A stretch of 19,877 bases of DNA. Source: Podila epigama (lineage: Eukaryota > Mortierellomycota > Mortierellomycetes > Mortierellales > Mortierellaceae). The translations under genes and the position numbers were made by a program. The notes beneath the pieces are model-generated. The model was not told the DNA's origin. It searched no databases and saw only the letters and a list, made by a program, of their open reading frames with translations. The stretch spans positions 1 to 19,877 of the forward strand of contig JAAAVE010000416.1 in assembly GCA_015679605.1 (NCBI GenBank), read 5' to 3'. Each line of letters begins with the position of its first letter. The stretch's first letter is position 1. Shown here piece after piece: positions 1-11,446 of this stretch.

Positions 1-60
1 AAAAAAAAAAAAAAAAAAAAAAAAACAAGAAAGGGGGGTAGGAAAAATAAAAAGTAATAT
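1..60. repeat. Poly-A tract and A-rich start of window
   Basis: The window opens with 25 consecutive A residues, followed by a G6 run and more A-rich sequence. It lies just upstream of the F-box gene and probably belongs to that gene's promoter or 5' leader. No TATA box or other element can be assigned in the short stretch available. Confidence 0.8.
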
Positions 61-138
61 ACAAAAAATTGACAAGTGCACAACATTCTGCATCTTCCTT
101 TCCCACACATTCATTCTTTCATTCACACCATTACTCTC

Positions 139-1962
139 ATGTTGCAATTGTCTGCGGGAACAGACATCAATCGTGTTCGAAATAGGCTGCATCCTCTTTT
201 GCTCCCTGAAGTGCTCAGTCTCATTGGGCCACACCTCTCCCAAGCGGATATAACCCTTTGCGTTCGAGTATGCCGAACCTGGCAGCATAGTCTCACGCCC
301 TTTCTCTTTCGTCAACTAACACTACCCCGGCGAATATCCAGTGGACAAGCAGGGCCAAATGGTAGCACTACCGCAACATCCGGCAAGCGTGCCTTGCGAC
401 CACTCGTATCTGCACTTCAGCACCATGCCCACATGATTCGGTCTCTGCGTTGTGAGGAGAACGCGCTACTCCGACTGGTCGTCCCAAGATGTGCGTTTCT
501 CGAGACGCTGGTACTATGCAAGCTGACAGGCGAGGTGCTGCCCATCTTGCGACTGAACAAGAATACTCTTGTCCGGCTTGCACTTGCACCTGCGGAAAGC
601 AAGCTCCCATCGGCATCGTCACATCTCCAACAGTCAAACAATGCGCACCAGACAGCTTACACTCCGTCCCAAATCGCCGCACTGGCTTTTATACACAATA
701 ATGCGACATCCTCCAATCTCAGAAAGAACCCTGATATACTTGTCGATGAACTTGTCCAATGCATCATGCAGCTCTCGTGCCTCAAACACCTGGTGGTAGA
801 CCACCTGGGCCTGTCATCCACGCACAGGTTATTTCTTCCCTTTTTCACTTTCTGCCGCCACCAACTGGTGACGCTCGAGCTTCACAACTATGCAATCCTC
901 GATGCACCACCCGAGGACGTTATCTTTTCGAAACTACAAGGGTTCGCGATGGTCAACAGCGCGATTTCCTCGCTTGAACAAGTTCAGATGATTACAATGC
1001 AGATTCCACGGGTTACACACGTTGCCTGGATTCGGCAGCAATTTCAGCTGCCACTGCAGTCATGGACATCATACCTGCAGCGCCATCCCCAAATCGGACT
1101 CCAAAACATGGACCATCGATCTCTGTCAAGTCTGGACATCTCATGCTCGGTCATCAAAGATGAAAACATTGCGCAATGTCTTGAAGTCCATCCGCAACTG
1201 GAGATTTTTGTGGCACGAAAGTGCGTATCTCTGGGGCAACAGACCATAGATGCGATCATGACAATGCCGAAGCTACGCGAATTGGATCTGACGGATTGTA
1301 CAAGTTTATCCTCTGAGGTGACATATAAAATCTTACAGAATGGTCCAGCGCTGAGGTCGCTCAAGATGGACCGGGCAAAGGCGCACGACTTCATGAAGCT
1401 GCCACCTGAAGCAGCGAGGAAATGGAAGTGTGCTCAAACACTGGAGGAGCTTCACGTGGTGTTTGTTGGTCGATTCTTTTTAGAGGATGATGTATTGAAC
1501 GCAATGATGTCTGCACCACCCGGCTTGGCAGGCCGAGTAGGAGAAAATTTTCTTTGGAGACTAGCAGCGCCAGCAGTGGTCCAAGAGACAATATACCAAT
1601 ACCTGGCACAATTCACAAAACTGCGGGTATTGAACGTTGGACGATCAGGGGATGCCAAGTACTCAAAAATATCTGTTATACAACTGACGTTGACATGTGG
1701 AATCGGCTATCTGTCAAAGTTGAAAGAGTTGCGCGAATTTTTGTTCTGTCAGATGAATCATGAGCTAGGCATTGGAGAGCTCAAATGGATGCTGGAAAGT
1801 TGGCCCAAGCTCGAAAGGCTAGTGGGACACCTAAGCTATGACAAGAATCGCTTGGAGCTCTTGGAGAGTTTTGTCCGTCATGAACGACCGACTATTAGGC
1901 TGGACCGTAGTTTAAAATTCAAGACTTCTCTATGCGATCTTAATATGTGGGACCAAGCTTAG
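139..1962 (+). CDS. F-box / leucine-rich-repeat protein
   Basis: Single-exon gene of 607 aa. The frame stays open back to position 76, but no ATG occurs there until 139, so I start at 139. Residues about 17-60 fit an F-box: an LLLPEVLSLIG-type first helix, then CVRVCRTW and a hydrophobic end. F-box proteins use this segment to dock on Skp1 in SCF ubiquitin ligases. The remainder has irregular leucine-rich repeats. They are clearest at about residues 328-410, where LSSLDIS, LRELDLTDC and LRSLKMD recur with AMN1/LRR-CC-like spacing. By family knowledge this region would bind the protein to be ubiquitinated, but the substrate cannot be told from sequence. There is no signal peptide or membrane segment. 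Such intronless F-box/LRR genes are very numerous in Mortierella-type fungi. The F-box assignment is fairly sure; the biological role is unknown. Confidence 0.8.
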   Translation: MLQLSAGTDINRVRNRLHPLLLPEVLSLIGPHLSQADITLCVRVCRTWQHSLTPFLFRQLTLPRRISSGQAGPNGSTTATSGKRALRPLVSALQHHAHMIRSLRCEENALLRLVVPRCAFLETLVLCKLTGEVLPILRLNKNTLVRLALAPAESKLPSASSHLQQSNNAHQTAYTPSQIAALAFIHNNATSSNLRKNPDILVDELVQCIMQLSCLKHLVVDHLGLSSTHRLFLPFFTFCRHQLVTLELHNYAILDAPPEDVIFSKLQGFAMVNSAISSLEQVQMITMQIPRVTHVAWIRQQFQLPLQSWTSYLQRHPQIGLQNMDHRSLSSLDISCSVIKDENIAQCLEVHPQLEIFVARKCVSLGQQTIDAIMTMPKLRELDLTDCTSLSSEVTYKILQNGPALRSLKMDRAKAHDFMKLPPEAARKWKCAQTLEELHVVFVGRFFLEDDVLNAMMSAPPGLAGRVGENFLWRLAAPAVVQETIYQYLAQFTKLRVLNVGRSGDAKYSKISVIQLTLTCGIGYLSKLKELREFLFCQMNHELGIGELKWMLESWPKLERLVGHLSYDKNRLELLESFVRHERPTIRLDRSLKFKTSLCDLNMWDQA

Positions 1963-3715
1963 CGGGTTCAAGGGTGAGAAGTGAATGGACAATTAGGGTG
2001 CGAAAAGTTTATCTACACATTTTTTTTTCATGGTAAAACGATATGTTGCCATGTTGACTTGCTGGTGCATTGATGATCTTACAAAGGACAAGGCTGGATA
2101 TTTTGATATCAACATTGTGGTGAGGGTAAAAAAAGGGCAAATCTTTAGATGAGAACTAACTCTGTACTTTGTAGGATTGAAGATACATACTCACATGTTC
2201 ATGATAGTAAGAATATAAGGGATAAGGTATTGCACATTTATTTGTTACTGGGTGCCTGGTATGTTGCTTCATCAATAATCCATTTGCCATTGAAAAGGTT
2301 GCTTCATAAAGGAACGTGTTTAACAATGAACAGACTATGTCAATGAGAATTTCTTTCTGGTGTTGATTGGTCTTCGACCGGAATAGCTTGATATTGTAGT
2401 CTTTTACGGCGATAATTCGAATATGAAAGTGCGCCGTATGATAGAACGACGCTGAAAATCATGAGTAGAACAACCCTGGATACAGACATTTTTTTTTAAC
2501 AAGTCGGACTATAAAAGGAATGCGTTGAAGGAATAGGTCAGCCATCAATCTATACATGCATCCACGCGTTACTCTTAGTCGTCAATAGTAGATAGTGCAA
2601 CCCTGCAGAGTCTAACCTAGAAATTGAGTATTGAGTATGTGCAGATGTAGGCAAAGGCCTTGAGGTGGGTTTTCTCGAGAATAGGGCGAATGATTGTGTT
2701 GGTGCTTTTGGGGGCTTGTCGTATTAAGCGGGCATGGAAGCTGGTGTGCGCGCTATTTAAACACGGATAATCCGTTGTTAACCATGAATTTCGACTGCTC
2801 TGCAATCATGCAAAAACACATTCACGCCTCCGGTCACACTTGGCATCCTTGTATGTATGTATATACGCAGTAATAAGTTTTCCACATGGCCATTCGCCCT
2901 GGTCTGTCTCTGGACACACAGACATCAAAATGCCCCACCAATGATATTTTCCTTGTTGGCACTTTGGAGACGCGGCTTGTTGGACGCCATTACTTTGCGG
3001 GCCGAGAATGGGATGGGCGTAAACAAAGCATTTACTTGCATACGATGTACATGGACTGTCTGTCTGTCAAAAAAGGCACTTTGCCAAGAGTACAATGTTT
3101 CCATGGTGCAAGAATCAACTCTATCTCTGGCATTAGCCTAGCGACCATCATGACAACCTCATTGCCACCGCTAACCTGCCAAGAAACGAGAAATGCCAAG
3201 TGTGAGTAAGAATGAAGAGTCTTTGCCATGGGCAAAGTGCATACGCGACAGGGTGCTATTCCATGCATGCATGGTCACACCAGGGCGAAGTATGGACCCT
3301 CGGAATCAGCAACCGATGCAATGCTCAAATCTGGGTGAATCTTTTACTGTGAATATTTGGGCTCTTACTTATTTTTTGTGTAGCAGGTATCTCGCCAAGA
3401 GAATAACAATATTCATAACTCAGGATCTATTGTGCTCGAAAGAAAGATATCATCGGCTGGACATCCCGATACCTGTGTGCCAGATGCAGGGTCAGGGCGA
3501 ATGAACGTCCCACCGATACTGTGAGTCCTAGAAATTGACACACCGTGGTATACCAACTTAAGTGTATATACTGGAATAGACATAGATAGACCCTGTGCGA
3601 GGGCTGGGTTGCTTCAGCTTAACAGTTTCCAGAAGAGCAGTCCTGCGCTAATATTCAGCGGCTGGCCCTTCTTAATATCCCTGTTTGTGAAAGCTCTAGC
3701 ATTTTGACCAACAAG
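1963..3715. other. Gene-poor spacer, no supported coding region
   Basis: About 1.75 kb between the F-box stop and the TATA box of the next gene. Short open frames exist on both strands (for example 2857-3141, 3193-3504 and 2617-2805 minus). Their translations show no family motif, no plausible exon joining and no codon pattern like the neighbours. The 5' part presumably holds the F-box gene's 3' UTR and polyadenylation site. A TATAAAA at 2510-2516 has no credible ORF after it. A 14-bp perfect palindrome (3261-3274) and a 7-bp-arm inverted repeat (3221-3237) are the only local structures seen. Confidence 0.6.
2510..2516 (+). promoter_or_regulatory. Orphan TATA-like box
   Basis: The sequence TATAAAA lies on the plus strand. 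The first ATG downstream, at 2521, is followed by a stop two codons later, and other nearby ATGs also give only very short frames. It may be chance in AT-rich DNA, or mark a non-coding transcript or a decayed gene. Support is weak. Confidence 0.2.
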
Positions 3716-3723
3716 TATATAAA
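3716..3723 (+). promoter_or_regulatory. TATA box of the secreted-protein gene
   Basis: TATATAAA lies 230 bp upstream of the ATG at 3946. A transcription start around 3745-3760 would give a leader of about 190 nt. The leader contains a pyrimidine/CAA-rich stretch and a likely intron (3831-3930). A clear TATA box suggests inducible or strongly expressed transcription, unlike the TATA-less housekeeping genes downstream. Confidence 0.5.
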
Positions 3724-3830
3724 GGTGTCGGATATTGGCCCCCAAATGTCCTGCACCAACAAATATTATCTCAATCTCTATCCTCACAAAAAGTCAAGTT
3801 TATCACTATCCCTTTTCTTTCTCAATCTCT

Positions 3831-3930
3831 GTAAGGCCTGCATGGTTCATCCACCAGTGACTGAAAATGAATAGTAAAAAGCGATTTACACTACACTCTC
3901 TAATCTGTTCTCTTCCATATACTCGTGTAG
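3831..3930 (+). other. Probable 5'-UTR intron of the secreted-protein gene
   Basis: A GTAAGG donor at 3831 and a TGTAG acceptor at 3929-3930 enclose 100 nt, the usual intron size in this window. A CTAAT branch-like site at 3900-3904 sits about 25 nt before the acceptor. Removing it would also remove two upstream ATGs (at 3842 and 3866) from the leader, leaving the ATG at 3946 as the first start codon. This is inferred from splice-site patterns only. Confidence 0.5.
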
Positions 3931-3945
3931 CTGCACTCACTCAAC

Positions 3946-4437
3946 ATGAAGCTCGTTTCTCTTGCCGTCCTCGCTGCTAACGCGATCGCTCTCGTCAATG
4001 CTGGCAATATCAATTGGAAAGACTTCGACTTGCCATCTCAGTTCATGGCCGGTGGCGCCATCTTGAACGTCAACAAGCAAGTCAACACCTCTGGAGCTGG
4101 AGGATGTGCCGTCGCAGTTGCAGGATGTCTCGGAGCCGCGCTTGGCTTTTGCATCTGCGTCGCGGGTCCACAATCAGCCGTTTGCACTGCTTCTGCATTG
4201 CCTGGAATTATTGGCAGCTTCTTCATGACAACCTTCACGCAAGCCGTCTATGAGTGCAATCAAATTCCTCTCGTTGGAATAACCGCTCGTGATATTCGAT
4301 GCACAGCCGCCAAAGTATGGATGGCTAACATGCACAACGATATGCCTGGTAATGCTGACATGGCTAGAGAGTATAAGAAGTGTTTTCCCAGCACCAAAGT
4401 TCCGTGCCGCACCAAGGCGTGCCAAGGAAGACATTGA
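3946..4437 (+). CDS. Small secreted cysteine-rich protein, unknown family
   Basis: 163 aa, single coding exon. The first 19-20 residues form a classic signal peptide: MKLVSLAVLAANAIALVNA, with probable cleavage after the NA at 18-19. The mature chain has ten cysteines (54, 61, 69, 71, 80, 104, 119, 146, 154, 159). Four of them lie in an unusual Gly/Ala-rich hydrophobic stretch at residues about 50-100 that includes GFCICVAG. The C-terminal 20 residues are basic, with three cysteines. There is no GPI signal and no catalytic motif I recognise, and it is not an evident CFEM, hydrophobin or cerato-platanin pattern. The protein is probably exported and disulfide-bonded. Effector, cell-surface or antimicrobial roles are all open. 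The hydrophobic core could instead be a membrane segment. A TATA box and probable 5'-UTR intron precede it. Gene call strong; function unknown. Confidence 0.8.
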   Translation: MKLVSLAVLAANAIALVNAGNINWKDFDLPSQFMAGGAILNVNKQVNTSGAGGCAVAVAGCLGAALGFCICVAGPQSAVCTASALPGIIGSFFMTTFTQAVYECNQIPLVGITARDIRCTAAKVWMANMHNDMPGNADMAREYKKCFPSTKVPCRTKACQGRH

Positions 4438-4875
4438 GAACTGGAGGATTTTCGTAGCTTTCTGATATGTTGAATCACAAATAGCTTGTTAGATGTGGCA
4501 TCATTTTCCAAAAATGTAACACGAATACAACAAGACTCGCCCATTTTCTTTTTTGTTTGAATTGCTTGGATATATGAGTTTGTCCCCCTTGTACTATTGC
4601 GCTTTGTGAAGTGTTCGCGTTCACCAGATTGACAGATTGACGCGAGGTTCGCTCCTGACTGGAGGAAAATCGTTCTACGTGAAAATGCTCCCTGGTCACG
4701 TGAAATTGTTTTGGTTTTTAAGCTTTTCAAGCGCGTATTTTTTTTTCTTTTTTTTGCTCGGTTAGGCAAACATTACCCCTTCGCTCCACTTTTTTTTTTT
4801 CATCCATCTGTCCATATCTCCACCTCACATTTCTTCCTTTTTTGTTGGACACAAAAAAATACAAAGAAAAAAAAG
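4438..4875 (+). promoter_or_regulatory. MCM7 promoter region with ACGCG cores and an E-box
   Basis: This 438-bp spacer holds the 3' end of the secreted-protein gene and the MCM7 promoter. Three CGCG sites, each containing ACGCG on one strand, lie at 4616-4619, 4641-4644 and 4732-4735. A palindromic TCACGTGA E-box sits at 4696-4703. Long T runs fill 4737-4800 and an A run precedes the ATG. ACGCG is the core of MBF (MCB) and resembles E2F sites that drive G1/S genes, MCM genes included, in other fungi. Linking these sites to MCM7 here is inference. No TATA box is evident. Confidence 0.45.
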
Positions 4876-8125
<3,250 letters not shown>

Positions 8126-8702
8126 ATTTTTTTTTCATGAAGTTGCCTACCAAATGAAAATGTGTTTTATTTGATGTTGCTTTCTCTTTGGCCTGTTCAC
8201 AATGTATATCTCTCTCAATGTACTTTGCACCAGCTCTCGAAGGGGCCGTCGAGTCGACTTTAAAAAGGGGGTAAATCAATTTTATTGTTTTGATTTCAAG
8301 TCTGTCTTTTTTCACAAGCCACATTGAAAGAGACACACGCAATCATCAACGCTCACATTGAAGAACGTTCATTGACAAGGAGTGTTTGCAGGAATGGTCA
8401 AACACAAACCAAACACTGCTCTTGTCATGATCTGACAAGGACAGGCTGTTCTCCATCATCATTCATTTTCCCCACCACTCTCCTCCCCCATTTTGATTTA
8501 GTGTAAAAAAATAAAGATAAAAAAAAATTTTTTTTAATCCACCCTTACACGGAGAACCACAAAAGATCCCCCAAAGGGAATCTTCCTTACGCGAGTGAGC
8601 CCCGTTGAGTTACAATCAATCTCTTTCGAGATCAACCGCAATCGCATAACTGTAACCATGACAAACACTGAGCCATAACAAAATCAGATCGTTAAGGAGC
8701 TA

Positions 8703-8704
<2 letters not shown>

Positions 8705-8738
<34 letters not shown>

Positions 8739-8741
8739 AAA
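8705..8741. repeat. Adjacent poly-T and poly-A runs
   Basis: About 15 T residues are followed directly by about 22 A residues, an almost pure self-complementary homopolymer pair. It could extrude as a hairpin or exclude nucleosomes. Assembly length is likely unreliable here. Confidence 0.85.
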
Positions 8742-9040
8742 GATCTCGGCCCAACGCAACAACCATCTTTTGAGGACAAAGTAATACCAGTGATTATTGG
8801 CGACACTTTCTGCCGTGAGGTCCGGGGACTTTCCCTAAAGCATTGCAATTATATTTCGGGTGAGGTCTTGGCCTTGTGAAAAGGGCAAGCCTCATCGTAG
8901 ATTTGTGATGCTTCAATGTGCGATTCTGCGCGTGGTTCTCCGAAATGTGTAAGGGGGAAAAAAAAAAAGTAAAGAACAAAAACAACAGCAGCCACCGCTG
9001 TTTAAATAGTTTGCCCTTTAATGTAGCCCTTAATTTTAGT

Positions 9041-9046
9041 CACGTG
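9041..9046. promoter_or_regulatory. CACGTG E-box upstream of RAE1
   Basis: The hexamer sits in GTCACGTGGA, about 105 bp before the RAE1 start codon, in the position of a proximal promoter element. A longer TCACGTGA palindrome occupies a similar place before MCM7. CACGTG is the binding site of bHLH factors such as Cbf1-type regulators; use here is inferred. Confidence 0.35.
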
Positions 9047-9151
9047 GATTTCACAAGTAAATGAAAAATGAAAAAAAAAGGTGTTTCTTCACTGGTGGAT
9101 GCTGGGCTTCACTTTCATTCAACTCACACCAAAAAAAATAAAACCAGCAAA

Positions 9152-11064
9152 ATGATGCTCAGTAACCAAGTCCAACAACCAAAGGACTTTGAGGCAAGTT
9201 CCGTGACAGAAACACACCTGACTGACAGGACACCTTCAACATGATGGGGAAATAAAGTGCCATTCGAAAATATGGTGACACGATGCTTAAAGTCCCTTCG
9301 AGACTTAAAACTCGCTTCCCCCCTTTTCTTCGAGACAACTTGAATGCGACACGCCATCCTAACGATCCTCGTCCTTAATTATATTTTGTGCATTAGGTGT
9401 CAAATCCTCCTACAGACAGCATCTCGGATCTCTCATTCTCCAAGACAAGCGACTTGCTTGCCGCTGCCTCATGGAACAACGAGGTAAACACGAATAACCT
9501 TTTTTTTTTCTTTCTTTTCTGTTGTAGGTCAAAAAGTTTTTGTTGAGTTGGCGACTGATCGATCATTGTTTCGTTTTATTTTATTGCTATTTTGTTTTAA
9601 TAGGTGCGCATTTGGGAAGTTATGGGCGATGGATCCACGGTGCCTAAAGCAATGTACTCGCACGATGCCCCCGTGTTGACTTGTCAGTGGAGCCCTGTAT
9701 GTATTGCAAGACAACGAGAACAAAACGCCAAAAAAGAAGAAAACAACCGTGGTCTTTATTGACACATTGATCTAACAACACTTTTTTTTTCTTTCTTGTT
9801 TTGGGGTATATCCTCCTTCTCCATAATTTTACGCGTTTATGTTCACCCACCTTTCATGATGTAACTGGAACTCTTAACATGATACCGATGGAAACAGGAT
9901 GGAACAAAGCTGGCATCTGGTGGCGCAGACACAATGGGAAAGCTCTTTGATGTGACCACACAGCAGTCTACTCAATTCGCGAAACACGACCAGCCCATCA
10001 AAGCGCTGCGCTGGATTGATCCCAACATTGTCGCGACTGGAGGTTGGGACAAACAGCTCAAGGTAATGAAAGACAAAGGGAAAAATAGCTGAGGACTATG
10101 AAATTTTGTTATTGTTGAAAAAGGATTTGGTGTGGGCAGAAAGGAACTAAAGAAACACTTTACTCCCCTTACAAACCTACAATGGGTCTTGATACGAATT
10201 ATATATAGTACTGGGATATCCGTCAACAAACACCCATTTCGTCAGTTCAGCTCAGCGACCGTCTCTACTCCATGGATATTTACGATAAGCTACTGGTGGC
10301 TGCCACAGCTGACATGTCGATCGCCATTTACAACATGAATAACCCTACTGTACCATTCAGAACTCTCCCCAGTCCTTTGAAGATGCAGACCCGTGTGGTC
10401 TCGTGCTTCACCACCGGCGGAGGATTTGCTGTGGGTAGTATCGAGGGTCGTGTTGCCATCCAGTACTCGGATGTCAAGGACAGCCAGTAAGTTGGAAATG
10501 ATGATTCGACCTTTATTTGTTTACTTGAACTATAAGGCTTTGGTTCACAGTACCAAAAAGAGCACCACCTCAACACGTTTGTACGTACTTTCTTTTTTCC
10601 CTAGGGGCAACTTTTCATTCAAGTGTCATCGTGATGGTGCGCCAGCAGCACGTGATTCGTCAGTATATGCTGTGAACGCGATTTCCTTCCATCCCATACA
10701 CGGTACTTTTGCTACAGCTGGTTCAGATGGTGGCTTCACGTTCTGGGACAAGGACTCGAAACAAAAGCTCAAGATGTTCCCCAAGCAGAATGGACCCATT
10801 TCAGCAGCTACTTTCAACCGTAACGGCAATATCTATGCATATGCTGTGAGCTATGACTGGAGCAGGGTACGTTTTTTTTTTTCTTGCAAATCCAAAAGGG
10901 GATGTTATCGACACAATATGAAATAGTCACTCAATTGGCTCCTCGTTCCTTTTTTTCTTCTTTGTTTTGATCATTAGGGATACTCGGGAGCTGGTGCTGA
11001 TGCCAAGAATTCGATTATGCTTTGCCCAGTCCAGGAAGCGGATATCAAGCCAAGGAAGAAGTGA
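9152..11064 (+). CDS. RAE1: mRNA export factor RAE1/Gle2, WD40 protein (7 exons)
   Basis: WD40 beta-propeller that binds the Nup98 GLEBS segment at nuclear pores and takes part in mRNA export and spindle assembly in known family members. Exons: 9152-9193, 9397-9483, 9604-9696, 9898-10062, 10209-10486, 10605-10866 and 10978-11064; 1014 nt, 337 aa (S. pombe about 352, human 368). Diagnostic stretches are PPTDSISDLSFS, GGWDKQLKYWDIRQ, SPLKMQTR, GSIEGRVAIQY, NFSFKCHR, SDGGFTFWDKDS and SYDWSRGYS, ending KPRKK as in relatives. The first exon codes for only 14 residues. It joins by a GC-AG intron (donor GAG|GCAAGT at 9194), which restores the family KDFEV-x-NPP sequence. Two ATGs stand in tandem (9152, 9155); I use the first. 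The Phe/Gly-containing N-terminus of animal RAE1 is absent. Confidence 0.95.
9194..9396 (+). other. GC-AG intron 1 of RAE1
   Basis: 203-nt intron with donor GAG|GCAAGT and acceptor CATTAG|GTG. A CTAAC branch-like motif lies at about 9359-9363, some 33 nt before the acceptor. The rest of the donor is a perfect consensus, as is usual for GC donors, and the phase-0 join gives the residues expected for the family. Confidence 0.8.
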
Positions 11065-11446
11065 GCAGATGATGGGATTCTCCACCACAGATGACATTTG
11101 CAATCCAACAAAAGAGAGTGAGAGAGAGACAGAGAGAGTGGGAGAGTGCTGAGAATGAGACAAGGCTTGGTTAAAGGAGAGACCAAAAAGGAAATTGAAC
11201 AAGAGAAGAAAACGGATAACATTGCTTGTCTTCATAATCGACATTCTTTCACCTAAATACAACACTTTTTTTTTTTTTTGCTCATACCACGAAAGAAGAA
11301 TGATAGAAGAAGCAACAGGAAAAAAAAAAAAAAAAAAAAAAATGGCTTTTTGAAAAAATGATAAAAATTATTGCGATTGCTCCAGGATTCTATGTTCTTC
11401 AGTGATGTTTGTCTCTTCTAATGTCTTTTTTCTTGCATTGTATTGT
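11065..11446. other. Convergent intergenic region, GA repeats and poly-A
   Basis: The 3' ends of RAE1 (plus) and the carboxylase gene (minus) face each other across 382 bp. The stretch holds a GA-rich purine tract at about 11112-11148, a T run at 11266-11279 and an A run of 23 at 11320-11342. These probably supply the 3' UTRs and polyadenylation sites of both genes. No gene is seen. Confidence 0.65.

Larger units (their letters stand above)
8126..9151. other. Spacer between MCM7 and RAE1, low complexity
   Basis: About 1 kb with no convincing coding region. It holds the MCM7 3' UTR, several homopolymer runs (A/T block at 8506-8535; T then A at 8705-8741) and a small hairpin at 8563-8584 (AAGATCCC against GGGAATCTT, one bulged A). 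A CACGTG E-box at 9041-9046 lies about 105 bp before the RAE1 ATG. I looked for a tRNA, 5S rRNA, U6 or other polymerase III gene before the T run and found no acceptable box A/box B pair. Confidence 0.6.

Noticed and set aside
76-138. N-terminal extension of the F-box protein
   Set aside because: The frame is open but begins with GTG, not ATG. The extension is His/Phe/Thr-rich without F-box features, and the first ATG is at 139.
2617-3504. Short open frames in the gene-poor spacer (62-107 codons, both strands)
   Set aside because: No family motif, they overlap one another in different frames, there is no splice pattern that builds a longer protein, and none has a promoter in a sensible place.
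8540-8704. Possible tRNA or other polymerase III gene before the T run
   Set aside because: Box A and box B matches are too poor on both strands, no cloverleaf could be drawn, and no 5S, U6 or SRP-like sequence was recognised.
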